From NCBI RefSeq assembly GCF_032854445.1, contig NC_088300.1, positions 12,557,191 through 12,621,190 of the forward strand: DNA of 64,000 nt, in the 5' to 3' direction. The first letter of the stretch is position 1. Each line of letters begins with the position of its first letter. Source of the DNA: Liolophura sinensis. Taxonomy: Eukaryota > Mollusca > Polyplacophora > Chitonida > Chitonidae. The position numbers were made by a program, and so were the translations under genes. Shown here one piece after another: positions 35,735 through 47,079 of this stretch. The notes under the pieces are model-generated. The model saw only the letters and a program-made list of their open reading frames with translations. It had not been told where the DNA came from and did no database searches.

Positions 35735-35906
35735 AGTTTGGCCGCTGGGTCAAAGGACGAGTGGTGGCAACATAACCCTAATGGCGGGCAAGTACTGAAT
35801 GAGACAGAGCTTTTTAATTGGAGAGCAAGATTGCCGCGGAGGGTCTGTGAAAATGTGAGACGATACAAAGAAGTGGCATTCGTTAACTGGCAGCTGCAAG
35901 CTGAGG
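35735..35906 (+). other. Probable 5' UTR of the kinase gene, with two upstream ORFs
   Basis: Between a splice-acceptor-like sequence (TCTTCTCAAATATTTTTCAG, ending 35734) and the start codon lie two ATG-initiated ORFs: 35781-35798 (5 codons plus stop) and 35799-35858 (19 codons plus stop). The second is in the same frame as the main CDS, separated from it by TGA at 35856 and 48 bases. Whether 35735 is a real exon start or the promoter lies just upstream cannot be decided here. Confidence 0.4.
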
Positions 35907-36566
35907 ATGGTGACACGGTCTTCCAGATTCTCTACCTACCTGTGGTATATCTGCGCATCCAGCATCCTCATATGTCTCCTTGGAAACCTGGCTATACTTC
36001 GATCCAGCTTCGAACCTCTATCCGAAAGCAAGGATGAGGATGACCTGCATCAGTTAAAGCCGGACAGAGTGGACGTCCTCAAACATGGAGGACGATCATC
36101 GCAGGGACAGTTCGCTGAATCGATGGCCTTTCGGGGCGAACTTGTTTTGGAGCACAGCTTAAGGAAATTAATGGAAGACACTGACAACAATGAAGGCTCA
36201 AAATATGCCCCTACTGGAAATAAAAAACGGGCACCCTTTGAGGAATCGCTGCAGTATAACCATAACCCACCTAAAGTCTCCAAGGAGATTGTCGAAACCG
36301 ATTCGCCTACGTCATTAATAGGCTGTGATGATTTACATAAAATTACCGATGTGACTTACATCGATTCAGGATGGACGAAAGCAGTATATAAAGGTCGTTA
36401 CGATGGGAGACCAGTGGCGATTAAAACAGTGGATATTAGTGGACAAGAGGTGACCACATGTACAGAAAAAGGATACGCTTTGACGGAATGTTACCATAGA
36501 GCTACGCAGAAAATCTTGAAGGAAATTGTACTGTTGCAAGGGATTGAGCACAGCAATGTTATCGAG
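35907..36566 (+). CDS. PKDCC: PKDCC coding exon 1: signal segment, linker and start of the kinase N-lobe
   Basis: Covers 220 codons and ends in phase 0 at donor GTAAGA (36567). It carries the hydrophobic N-terminus (STYLWYICASSILICLLGNL), a poorly conserved acidic and basic linker of about 110 residues, then GCDDLHKITDVTYIDSGWTK, the VAIK lysine and EIVLLQGIEHSNVIE. The first part of the linker is the least conserved between animals, so its length may differ from relatives. Confidence 0.93.
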
Positions 36567-39500
36567 GTAAGAATTATTGAATTTGGACATTTAACACAGA
36601 ATATACACGTACTTCTAGTCTGTACCTTGTGTATGTATTGTTATAGCACTAGTTAGGATATGTACTATCCTTCATGGCGCGTCTCAGTTGTCCCGGGAGG
36701 TAGGCGGATATCTGATGATTGACCACTTATGATTTTCAAAGAAACATACACGTATTTGTTGTAACTATCATTTGTGACTATTTAAGATGGAAAGAAAACA
36801 TTGAAAGCATGGACATACAGTGCACGCGAATTTTTAAGTGGTAAATATCACTTGCAGTATAATGTATATCAGATTGTACTGTGCATAGCAAATGTGCATT
36901 TTTGATAATGAACAGTGTTGTGATAAAAACTGAATGCTATTATGGAGTTTTAACAACAAAACATCCCGTGAACTTCTCGCTGTTTAATGACAATTGTCAA
37001 TTTGTCAAAAAATCATCATAATTATACATGTATTTACAAGGATGCAGAATGGTCAAGTGTCGATAAAATTGAAATGTTTTTTACGAATTAGCATGGAGGA
37101 TTTTGCTAATAATGTGACGTTTGGAATGTCATTCCATGCGTTTTGTAAACTGAATGCCAAGCAGCTGCCTCTACTGAGATGAGAGTTGTCAAAATGTGGT
37201 GTTTTGTGTCAGTTAGTTAAAGAAAGAAAAAAGCAAATTAGCAGTTTTACTACGAATTTGGCGCATGTCAGGGTGCGCTATTACGGCACGTATTTTATTC
37301 CAGTGCAGGCTGCATTCTTCGTGTTTATGGGTATACTGCTGCTCTTTGTTTTATCTTGTGTGCAGTCGTTAAACAACGCTTTGACCTTAAGAAAGCGTTT
37401 TTCAAAATTTGTTGTTTATCGACACACATGTCTCTAATTTGGCAATCGATGAGTAAACAAGCCTAATATGACAACTTCCGCAGAGCGCCGAACAGAACTC
37501 ACGTTTTAAAAACAGGGTCGAACTCTTGGCCTACGTGGAATAGGATTTTCATGTACTGTGCCCGATTTTCCATATATATTTTGGCTCTATGAATTCACAG
37601 CGTATATATAATATACAGATTTCTAATTCTTTAAACTTATCCATTGTTTTGTCTGTATTATTATATACCATTTCAACGGACAACTCTCCTGCTTACTCCT
37701 GTGTTTTCAATGTACAGAACAATGTATATGTTTGCTGGATTTTTGGTACTTTTAGTTCCGATAATGGCATGATGGGTTGCTGTATATAAAGTAAGTGGAT
37801 ATTTTCCGACAAGTTGGAGTCAGACGTTTACGTTAGTGTTGTGTAAAACTTATTGTTATCGTTTTCCTGATCTGAGCAACCTTATGCGGCATTAGCTAAA
37901 GCGATCTGATAGTGTCATCAAGATATGATCTTCTACCGTGTTCTGTTCTCCTGTACCCACAGCTCCTTCACTCTAGTTCTGGCACAAATGATGTAATCCT
38001 TAAGCACGTGCTATTGCTGTTAAGGTAGAGGATAAGGCCATAGGGTGTGAACAGAGACCTGTGATAAAGAGGCTGATGCCTTCTGTTCGCCGTCTGTTTA
38101 TTTAGCCTGGGGCAGGATTGAAGTAACACAAATTTACCCATGGGCCACGTACGATCGTTATCACACCGGGTAGGCTTATAGTATTCAACTCCTCTGTTAT
38201 CACACCTGAGTTCTAACTAAGGTATCATATGATTGGTTACCAACATGCATTCTCTTCTCTTGTTATTTCAGGTCCTTGGTTATTGTATCCCGGACAGACC
38301 GTACACGGGAGAGCCTCATACTGTTGTTACCATGGTCACCGAATTGGGAGAACCAATCGACATTATTCGCCTGTTGCAAATGTGGTGGGAAGACAGACTA
38401 AGAGTGGGTTCAAATCTAGACATGCTTCATTTTGTTTTATTCAATGAAACATTTTTTTCAGGTGTGAATCACGTGCACAACGACGAGGAAAAAGGATTCC
38501 GGAAGCAAACATAAATTTTGATCATAGATTACAAATATTGAAGATGGTGGTGCATATTATTTTTCTGTAAAGTGTGTTAAGGCATAACTAAAACAGTCCA
38601 ATTAAAAGGATTAAATAATATTAATGATGATAATTAATCCATTTCTGCCGTAAAGTTGTTCAAATACTTTGACGACGTTATATCATAACTGCTTACCAAC
38701 AAATTCAAGCAATAACCCTTTTCTACAAGTAGATTTTTAATAAAATATTTTGATAAGATTATGTAATTTCAAAATCAATGGATGCAGAGTTCTTGATCCT
38801 TTCTCTTTAATATGTATAAATATTTGCTTTAACTATGTTCACACAGAGTATGTTGTTTCTAAGCATTGTCTTGTTGAAAATGTATCCAAGACAAATCTCA
38901 CTAGCTTTCAGACAAAAATGTGGCCAAATATTGGTGCCCTGTATTGTTAAAAAACCCAGTTGCCTTGTTAACTGATTATGGTTTTCGTGGGAAAAATACC
39001 AGTCAAATATTAACACATGCACGCTTTTTAAATTTGGAAACTTGTGAACATAACAATTTGTTTCACCACGCATGTGCTCCCGCTTGGAATTAATTTGATA
39101 TTTTTAATACATGAAAGAAACTTATTAATATCTGTTCAGAGTATGTAAGACGACGTTGTATGGGATAGGAACCTCGTCGAATGGTACATGTACACGGTGA
39201 CGTTATATGACACCGAGGACCGAGGTTAAATACTCGGGGAAGGCATTCAAACAACAATTAGTTAAGTCAAGTCTTACGTCCACATAAGTAAGATTACATA
39301 GAGGATATGCATACTTTCGTCATAATACCAGTGAATCCACTTGACATTTACTGGTCTTTACGGATAGAAGCTCGCCAATATGCATAGGAATAATGCATTT
39401 GCGGAATAAATATTACATATGATATTCTATCTATACATGTTGCAGCCCTGTATGTATTTATCATCAGTCCAGTAGGTAATAAAGTTACATCCAAAACGTA

Positions 39501-42500
39501 GACAGATAGTGATACAAGTGTAATGGCATTGCTATTCACCATTTTATTGTAGATAGGCATGTGCCCGGTTTTGAGCAGAAGGTTGACGGCTGAGGCACGG
39601 TATATGTAGCATGTGTTATCGTGAAAATGGTACACTGCTATAGACTTAAGCTGCGCTACAAGCATTATAGCTTCAGTCTTCGACGAGACTTAATATTAAG
39701 TTATATTAAGTGTATAATAAAGAAACACTTATTAGGTTAATAAATACAAGTGCTAGTAAAGCTAATGAAGGAGGCCTAAGGTGGTCCACCGTTGGAGCCT
39801 ATTGTTTAATGCTAAACAGATTCCATTGCTCAGTGTAACGCGCGTTCATGTATGTAGGCTTGGCATCGAAACTCACTAATACCCCGGATACATCACAGAC
39901 ATATACTTGCACACAATATAACAGCTTGCTTTGTAATATTTTTGAAGGCGTATTATGTAATACAGATACGTACATGTACAATCTGTAAATGCAGAACTGA
40001 CGAAAGATAAGGTATAAAATTAGAACTTACAGGTCAGTCTTAGTGCTCGTATACTCATTCATGATAAACAAATGCAATGTTTGGAGAATTTCGTGAACGT
40101 TGTTTTAAATATCTTTTAATACTAGAACGTTACTAACGTTATCATCAAAGAAGCTTTTACCAAAACGTTTTGCAAAATTCGTTGTTTATATGACGCCATA
40201 GCAGCTGTCGTCTCAGAGGGAAAAATAGACGACAAACTGTAGAAATGTAATGTTGAAGGCAAAAACTATGTATTCGAAACACCACGGGATACAACGCCCA
40301 CCATGTGTCTACGTATAATATGTATGCATCGAAGGCAGTCTTGGGATTTGGCATCAGTTTTCACTTAGTCTGTCTGTATGTTTCAGGTAGCCTATGATAT
40401 GACAAAGATCGTTCACTTCCTCGCTCGAACTCCATACGGTTCCCTGTCCATGAACGACTTCCGGCGACAGCAGTTTGTTCTGGTGGACGGCGAGCTGAAA
40501 TTGTCTGACGTGGACGACATGGGAATGGAGGAACCTTCATGCCAAATCGACAAGGATTGCGAATTGTTCTTCTTCAACGATAATCTGACTCTAAGGTACA
40601 GCTTTGAACACATGGTATATTTAGTCCTCTGCCACATCATTCTTGGGTATACTTCTGTCCAAAGTTTAAGGTTTTTCTTTCAACACAGTTGTTCACTAAA
40701 TGGTACAGATGTTGACACTGTACAATTATAGTTGTTTTTAAATGTCAATCTGGCACTCGCGTCCAAATGATAACGACAAATGTCCATTTATAACCACCAA
40801 ACAGTTACGTACGACTTTGTTTAATTGCATGATAATCGTCATTAAGAGGGTGGTGAACTGACACAACCTGTAAACAGTGGAAAATCTTTGCGCAAATTTT
40901 GTGCGTTTTGATTACCTTTTAAAAACTAGGCATATTTACCTCTGATTTGTTAGGCTAATTTAAGGTGAGTTGTAAATGGTGGGAGTGATGACTCCAGTTA
41001 AATGCCAAGGTCAGTTGCACAGAACTAAATGTCAGGATATAACGATATAAGTCATTTTCTGATGACTTGTTGTATATTATAATGAAAGTCATTTCTCAGG
41101 AAAATGGACAGGATTTTTAGTCTTCTCATAAACGCAGTGCTTCTGCTTTGACCATTTCGCTATACCTTGTCTTTTATTTTCTAGGACACCTTGTGCATCG
41201 GGGAGATGCATTGGTTACAACGAAAAGAAAAATGTCTTCAATGCTGGTCGGCATTTCACCACTTTTTTGTTACCCCATGGTGCTCCGAAGAGACTTCGAC
41301 CAGTCATCGACAAAAGCGTGGACGGATTCGGAAATGTTACCATGACAACGGACCAGCTGTTACAACAAATGGACAAAATTGTGAACATGTACAGGTCCGG
41401 AGTGTATCTTAACCGGACCAAGCCAGAGGATTATAAAACTTGTAAGTGGCCGTTGATGTTGTACGGTATGTTGTAGCTGCAGGAATGGTTTGATTTACCG
41501 CGGAGAAATTGACAAATCTCCTGACACAGAAGCCTCTTTCGAACAAGCGTGAGCTGAAACACGTGACCTCGTTTGGGAAAAGCTGCTTGTCTAAAGGGAG
41601 AACCTATTATATCGATCGTTAACACTTATCTCTATTTCAACATTTTAGTGTGTTGATGAACGGGCATAGTTCAGTGTAGATAGTATTTGCATACCATTTG
41701 GTACGCTATGAGCCCGAAAAATGTACTTCCGAAAGTCCGCTCAAAACATATTTTTAGATGGGACCAGGTCACGGAGCGAGCATAGAAATATTTATGACGA
41801 GTGTCAAACCACTTTGCATTATAATCTCAGATATTCTGAATTTTTTTTTACAGTTTACAGGGAATACAAAAACAGCGACACACCAGGTCATTTCGACTAT
41901 CGCTGTAAATTATCACTTTCCGGAAGTGGTTGTACCATCTCAGTGTTCGACCAGAGAGAGGCTGAAGACATGTGTAACACCGATCCGGAGTGCCGGAGTT
42001 TTGTGATGACATCACAAATGACGTGGACAGGTACAATGATACTTAGCATAATGTTAGATGTAGGTATAATATAGTATCCCCCCCCCCCTACTGTAATGCG
42101 GGTCACTGTCCCATCAGTTAAATATTCTCGAGTAGGGCGTAAAACACCAATTACATAAATAATTAAATAAATAATTAAATAAGATTCTTTTGCTGAACAC
42201 TGCGACTTTCTGGTGTAATTTAATGTAATATGAAAAGAGGTTATACCGGAGATTTTTGGCAACAAATCCATATTCGACATAAATGTAATAATAAATCAAA
42301 TTGTAAGGTTTTACCAAGAATACCTCAAGATTATTATTTTTCTTCAAATGTCAGAGGCGTACATGCACTATTTATAGTGTTAAAGATATTTGTTTACTCA
42401 GGCTATTCTAAAATAAGAGCAGTCAATGAGTTAGATATGCGTTGATCGGTTTTTGCCACTTAACCTCTTAAGATAGTCTAAACTCATGAATGTACCGATA

Positions 42501-42870
42501 GTTTGAAAATCGATACTTTCTTGCGGACCTCGTCTTAATTCCATTATCCGGAATATATATAAATGGTTGTTTTTCTGATCACATATTTATGTTTTGTCAT
42601 TCGCTTTAATAGAAAGTTTTAAAATGTTGGCGCTTCAAATTCTCAAAATGTATAGGTTCTTGTAACTAAAACAGTTATGTTTCAAATGAAGGCGATGACT
42701 TTGTTACTAAGTCAGTTTCCTGAGTACATTCCTTGTCTGGTGGTATCGTGGATTATGAATAATTCTTTTTTTTTTCTAAATCCACAGGAAGGAAAATTAC
42801 ACATTTAAAGAATGGATTCCGTAAACCGACTAGAAGTAAAGGCATGCGGCTGTTTGTCAGCGAAGAGTAA
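35907..42870 (+). CDS. PKDCC: PKDCC/VLK-family secretory-pathway protein kinase (complete, six coding exons)
   Basis: Joining 35907-36566, 38272-38403, 40387-40595, 41185-41441, 41854-42030 and 42788-42870 gives 505 codons plus stop, close to the roughly 493 residues of vertebrate PKDCC. All junctions are GT-AG and in phase. Residues about 11-31 form a hydrophobic signal or signal-anchor segment. The kinase domain starts near Tyr151 (YIDSGWTKAVYKG), with VAIK Lys173, helix-C Glu206 (LKEIVLL), the catalytic loop as NDFRRQQFVLVDGELKLSD (Asp288) and DVD at 305-307 in place of DFG, as the family has DLD. Sequons are at Asn330, Asn384 and Asn410; a Cys-rich C-terminal part ends SFVMTSQMTWTG plus a short tail. 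Family members act in the Golgi and outside the cell, VLK as a tyrosine kinase for secreted and matrix proteins. The ATG has A at -3 and G at +4. No frameshift or missing catalytic residue is visible. Confidence 0.95.
36567..38271 (+). other. PKDCC intron 1
   Basis: A 1705-base intron with acceptor CTTGTTATTTCAG. I see no repeat element or gene; ORFs at 37186-37437 and elsewhere lack any family signature. Confidence 0.7.
38272..38403 (+). CDS. PKDCC: PKDCC coding exon 2
   Basis: 44 codons in phase 0, reading VLGYCIPDRPYTGEPHTVVT then MVTELGEPIDIIRLLQMWWE and DRLR. This covers the hinge and the part of the kinase where the family has TELG and SWEDR-type motifs. The donor is GTGGGT (38404). 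Confidence 0.92.
38404..40386 (+). other. PKDCC intron 2
   Basis: A 1983-base A+T-rich intron with acceptor GTATGTTTCAG. No mobile element or gene is recognised in it. Confidence 0.65.
40387..40595 (+). CDS. PKDCC: PKDCC coding exon 3: catalytic loop and metal-binding motif
   Basis: Reads VAYDMTKIVHFLARTPYGSL, SMNDFRRQQFVLVDGELKLS and DVDDMGMEEPSC, then the sequon NLT. Asp288 (NDFR) takes the place of the HRD aspartate and Asp305 (DVD) that of DFG. It ends in phase 2 at donor GTACAG. Confidence 0.95.
40596..41184 (+). other. PKDCC intron 3
   Basis: A 589-base intron with acceptor CTTTTATTTTCTAG. Nothing else is recognised. Confidence 0.7.
41185..41441 (+). CDS. PKDCC: PKDCC coding exon 4
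   Basis: The first base completes Arg, then TPCASGRCIGYNEKKNVFNA and GRHFTTFLLPHGAPKRLRPV follow. GYNEKKN corresponds to the family's GMNEKRN. Sequons NVT (Asn384) and NRT (Asn410) are present, with MDKIVNMYRSGVYL between them. It ends in phase 1 at donor GTAAGT. Confidence 0.95.
41442..41853 (+). other. PKDCC intron 4
   Basis: A 412-base intron ending in a strong pyrimidine tract (TTTTTTTTTACAG). Nothing else is seen. Confidence 0.7.
41854..42030 (+). CDS. PKDCC: PKDCC coding exon 5: Cys-rich C-terminal region
   Basis: The first two bases complete Phe, then YREYKNSDTPGHFDYRCKLS, LSGSGCTISVFDQREAEDMC and NTDPECRSFVMTSQMTWT. Four Cys residues and the final WTG motif match the family's C-terminal region, expected to form disulfides in the secretory pathway. 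It ends in phase 1 at donor GTACAA. Confidence 0.93.
42031..42787 (+). other. PKDCC intron 5, with a SINE fragment
   Basis: A 757-base intron with acceptor TTTCTAAATCCACAG. 42060-42180 holds a decayed SINE end. Confidence 0.75.
42060..42180 (+). mobile_element. Decayed 3' end of a SINE in PKDCC intron 5
   Basis: CTACTGTAATGCGGGTCACT, TAAATATTCTCGAGTAGGGC and GTAAAACACCAATTACATAA follow the family's tail, with an A/T-rich run of AATAATTAAAT. A run of nine or more C precedes it. Confidence 0.65.
42788..42870 (+). CDS. PKDCC: PKDCC last coding exon
   Basis: The first two bases complete Gly, then RKITHLKNGFRKPTRSKGMR and LFVSEE, then TAA (42868-42870). RKITHLKNGF aligns with the family's RQLVFFKTGW after the conserved WTG. 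The tail is basic and short. Confidence 0.9.
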
Positions 42871-44140
42871 TGTGCCCTTGGATGGTGTGTGACTTTTCTG
42901 ATCGTCCAATGACTGAGGTATATTCTTGATGGAACGTTTACCTTAAAGCTCAAACACTCCAGTTATGAAGCAGGCAGACGACATGTTGGAGGCCGTTAAA
43001 TTGAGATTGATTCATATTTATTTGCCGGTGCTGTTGAGGAATCTACAGGGTTTTAGTTAATTTTATAAAGTGTGGCTCGGTCGATTAGGAGTTGGATCAT
43101 GATGTGGATATAATATGGTAATTTGCAAGTGTTGAGTGCTTAACTCTGGAGGATTGGTGTGTGATAAGTCAATCGTGGTTGTATCCGTACGTGTGCTTCT
43201 CATGCTATTAACGGAATATTTCAATCCTCCCATCGCCTAGTATTAGCTAACGACTTGGGCTAGCTCTCTAAATATTGAGGGTTCATTCGACACTGATTTC
43301 GTTAAAAAGGCATATACTTGTGGTTAAATCCCATGATTGATTCTGGCTTGAAGCATGCTGACGATACACCCAGTTGATGGAAACGGTGGGTTTGAGGTAC
43401 CGGTACTAAATGATTATGCCACTGATGGTATAGTAAAACTATAAAATGGAAGACTTACTCAAGTAAATTAACATATTCCATTTGTACATCTTCCTAAAAA
43501 GAGCTAGTTTCACCCAATGAATATTATTGCTTCCCACGATCAGTGGCTTCTTACCTAATCTCCAAAAATGTTTGTATGTTTTGATATGAGTGTTGCGGTT
43601 GTTAGTGTTGATGTTTGTTGCGACATTTTCGGTAACTCATTTTATACATTTTTATGCGTGGTATACAGGGTAATGTACACAAATCTGTGATTTTGTATAA
43701 TAGTCGTTTCTATATAATTTGCTGCTGAGCAGCGGTAGTAGTCATGGAGTTATGTCCCTTCCCTTGCTCGTGGTCAAGGGATAGCATATCGCGGTATTAC
43801 GGCATTACATTCTTATCATGAAAGACTCGTTATCTTTTGCATAATATTGTGCTATGCTGTTTGTTGCTGTAAGAAATCATGATGGCATCTGTACTTTCTA
43901 CATTCTTTTATATATGAAAAATTTCATCGACATTTCAATTTCATTACATATTTTCCATCTGCTGTAAAGGTAGAACTTGGAAAATATACAGAATTTGGTA
44001 AAACTTTCCCAAATTACGTTGACTATTAGCTTTTGTATACATTTTATGCAAAGAAATCCTTTCATTGTTTACTGACTTGAGTTTTTATGGTCTCCGGAAG
44101 TACATGGTGTTCATTTCCAATAAATGTAGCTTTAGATTAG
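42871..44140 (+). other. Probable 3' UTR of PKDCC
   Basis: No gene or repeat is recognised between the stop codon and the first AATAAA that I find, at 44119-44124. A second AATAAA is at 44379-44384. Transcript end is inferred. Confidence 0.45.
44119..44124 (+). terminator. Candidate polyadenylation signal AATAAA for PKDCC
   Basis: This is the first canonical signal found after the stop codon, with a T/G-rich stretch (ACGTCTGTTAATT) about 20 bases downstream. The AATAAA at 44379 could be used instead. Confidence 0.4.
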
Positions 44141-44593
44141 AATACGTCTGTTAATTAGAACAGATAGAGCTGCTGATATTGTACTGTTTTTTATTCGTGG
44201 TCATTTAAAACACGTGACATGTTTATATAACGTGATCGATACAGGGTGTAGAGAGTTTCTCAACGAATCGTCTCCTCAGCATTATTTGATGTTAAAGAGT
44301 TAATACAAACAGGCATGCACACCAGACTTGCATAGTTCGTTGTATTTTTTACTCATTTGTACATAGCACAGAAAGAATAATAAAAATTAAGATTCATTTT
44401 TGTCCAGAAATCAACAACTGTTGTTCGGATCCTGCATCGCGTTATCCGTTTTTTTTATTATCTGGTTTTACTTGATACAGTGTTGTGTAATTCAAACTTG
44501 GACCCGATAGATGATACTTAGAATAACGTATATATCGTATCCCACATTCCACAAAAATATGGTATTACCTGATACCATAATGCATTATACCTT

Positions 44594-44916
44594 ATATTTA
44601 TTTATTTATTTATTTACTTGACTGGTGTTTTACGCTGTATTCAACTGTTATGGTAACTTTTTGTTGATACGAGAACCCCATTTCCAACCAATACACTAAA
44701 CCAATCGCTTGCAAAATATTTAATTAAGCCAAAGCTTAATGAAAGTTTTGTAATATCTGATTATACTTCTGGTAGATACGGTTGCGGATGGTCGTTGGTT
44801 TCCCCGGGCTCTGCCCGGTTTCTACCCACAATAATGCTGATGGCCGTCGTATAAGTGAAATATTCTTGAGTATGGCATAAAGCACCAAATAAATAAAATA
44901 AATAAATAAATAAAAA
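44594..44916. mobile_element. Two SINE fragments facing each other
   Basis: 44594-44645 is the reverse-orientation end (ATTTATTTATT..., TTGACTGGTGTTTTACGC). 44771-44916 is the forward-orientation 3' half (GGTTTCCCCGGGCTCTGCC..., GATGGCCGTCGTATAAGTGA, AATATTCTTGAGTATGGC, then an AAAT tail). They form an inverted pair with a 125-base spacer. Confidence 0.8.
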
Positions 44917-46340
44917 CTTCAAACGTCTCAGTGAATAATTAAAGGCTCGAATACACGTACAGAAGGACATCTCTAATTAGATTTTCTTCACTCTCTATAC
45001 TACTATTCCTCACACAGACTTAATTTCATCACTAATTGTATCTGTGTTTCATAGAACTGGTCACCGCTACATTATCGTCAAATAAAACAAAACCTTTGCA
45101 GCTCCACTTCATGGGACGTTTCGTTGTTCATCGAGTTGCTTGAATTCCTCATTAATAACATCTATGTGAAATTCGGGTGAACCATGTATCAGCAGTAGTT
45201 ATTCCAAGTATGGTACAAATTGCTTTTGGCTGACCTCTGCCTGTTCTATTATGAATAGGACTATATCCAGAAGCTATTAAGGAATAATCCCACCCAGGCC
45301 GGATCTTTCTTATTCACTAAACGGCATATTGATAATCCGCTAGCTTTAAACAATCTATATACAGCGATGGCTGTGAAAGATATATACATATTTTCTGGAT
45401 TTAAAGAAAAAACTACAAAAAGACTCTCCAGATGGTACATGTTATCTGGACCTCTATTTGTACAAAGACTTTACGACAAGAGGGATAGTTTTAATTATGA
45501 CACTCTAATTTATTCCTAGTTGGACAGCAATACACCGAAGGGTCCTGCACATGGCGTCAACATTTGCTTAGTATGTTTTATACTATGTTAGAACTAAATT
45601 ACTGAATCCTGAAGAGGTACATTGGGACGAAAATTTGGAAACAAAACGATAACGTTTGTCCTATGTTATTAGCGACATGCGTCTGCTATATACGCAGGCT
45701 ATACGGTAAGTGACACCAACCCCTAAGCCCATGCAATCCGCTACCCCGCCTGCAGTGTGAGCTGAGGTCAGCGGTCGACATATCACGTGTTAGTGTCAAT
45801 ATGGACACAGTGTCAGGCTATGACAGGTATTTTGTATGTCAAACCTCCCCATATCTCTCTCAGTCTACGGTTAGTGGACGTGATCAGGCGAGTTTATTAT
45901 TTCCCGCTAATCTGTCGTTCAGTTACGCTAGCACACTTCGGCGGTGGCAGCCTACAGCCAGTGACTGCATTTATAAACAATTCTCCAGTTACCAGTCTGA
46001 GCAAAACTCGCGTTATACATTACTTCCATGCATGACATGTTGACTCATCGTCAGTGCGCAAGTTACAGGCACAGGGTCTGAGTTAAATGAAAAGAAAACT
46101 TCGCCCATGAACTATTCAGACACGGATTGCTTGTCAAAATCGGGGACCTTCGTATGACAAGTAACGAAGTTACTATCAACTTTGAATCAACCACATCATG
46201 TATACTTTGAGTTTTCCGCACTACCGTTTGGGTTGTCCAATGTGGGAAAACCGTTTTGGTTTGTACCCGGAGAATTCGAGATATCCGGCCCAGATCACTC
46301 CAACGTATTGGGTGCTCCCATGCTTTCAATTTTATTGTGT
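44917..46340. other. Intergenic, no gene recognised
   Basis: Unique sequence between SINE copies. The 45780-46040 stretch has three overlapping ORFs of about 80 codons in different frames and no family signature. Confidence 0.5.
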
Positions 46341-46344
46341 TTCT

Positions 46345-46579
46345 GGACCTCCATGGCCCAGTGGTTAGGGCATGGGAGCCTCTCACCAATGCAGTCGCTG
46401 TGAATTCAAGTCCAACTCATGCAGGCTTCCTCTCCGGACGTTCGCGGGATGGTCTGTCAGCAACCTTTGGATGGCCGTGGGTTTCCCCGTTCTCTGCCCG
46501 GTTTCTTCTCACCTCCCTATAGTATAAGTGAAATATTATGGAGTATGGCGTAAATCACCAATGGAATAAATAAATAAAC
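46345..46579 (+). mobile_element. Near full-length SINE copy
   Basis: A head (GGACCTCCATGGCCCAGTGG), a B-box-like region, a body (CTCTCCGGACG, GTCTGTCAGCAACC, GGTTTCCCCGTTCTCTGCCC) and an AATAAATAAAT tail are all present in family order. Several differences from the others mark it as a moderately old copy. Confidence 0.88.
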
Positions 46580-46710
46580 TGATTTCTTTCGGTTTTGGCA
46601 TGCGTTTGTATGATACGGTAAACGTCCTCCAGGCTTAATACATTTCGATACAGGCACAGTGACCACAATATTTGTCTTGTCTTTTAAGGCGGTGACTAAA
46701 ATATTGCCAG

Positions 46711-46871
46711 GAGCTTCTTACCAATGCGATCGCTGTGAGTTCAAGTCCAGCTCATGCGGCCGTACGTGAGAAGGTCTTTCAGCAACCTGCGAATGGTCGT
46801 GGGTTTCCCCGAACTCTACTCGGTTACCTCCCACAATAATGCGGGCCGCCGTCGTATATGTGAAATATTCT
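46711..46871 (+). mobile_element. SINE copy truncated at both ends
   Basis: It begins inside the head (GAGCTTCTTACCAATGCGAT) and stops at GTGAAATATTCTC, without an AAAT tail. An internal stretch around GGCTTCCTGTCC is also missing compared with the copy at 58986. Confidence 0.85.
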
Positions 46872-47079
46872 CTTATTCTCTTTGTTTGAGAAGCGTTTCC
46901 TTTTTTTCTGACATATCCTATATGGTATATATGGCTCGGGTAGTAAATACGCAATGGTTGTAATTTGTATCTGATACTTAACACAGTGGTGACAACATTT
47001 ACGATGTAATTAGATGGACATGGTCCACAGGACACCGACGGCACATACTTCAAATACTGATTACCGGTTATTTGAGTCT

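Noticed and set aside
35738-36037. 99-codon ORF overlapping the start of PKDCC in another frame
   Set aside because: It begins with TTG and overlaps the well-supported kinase frame; no family similarity.
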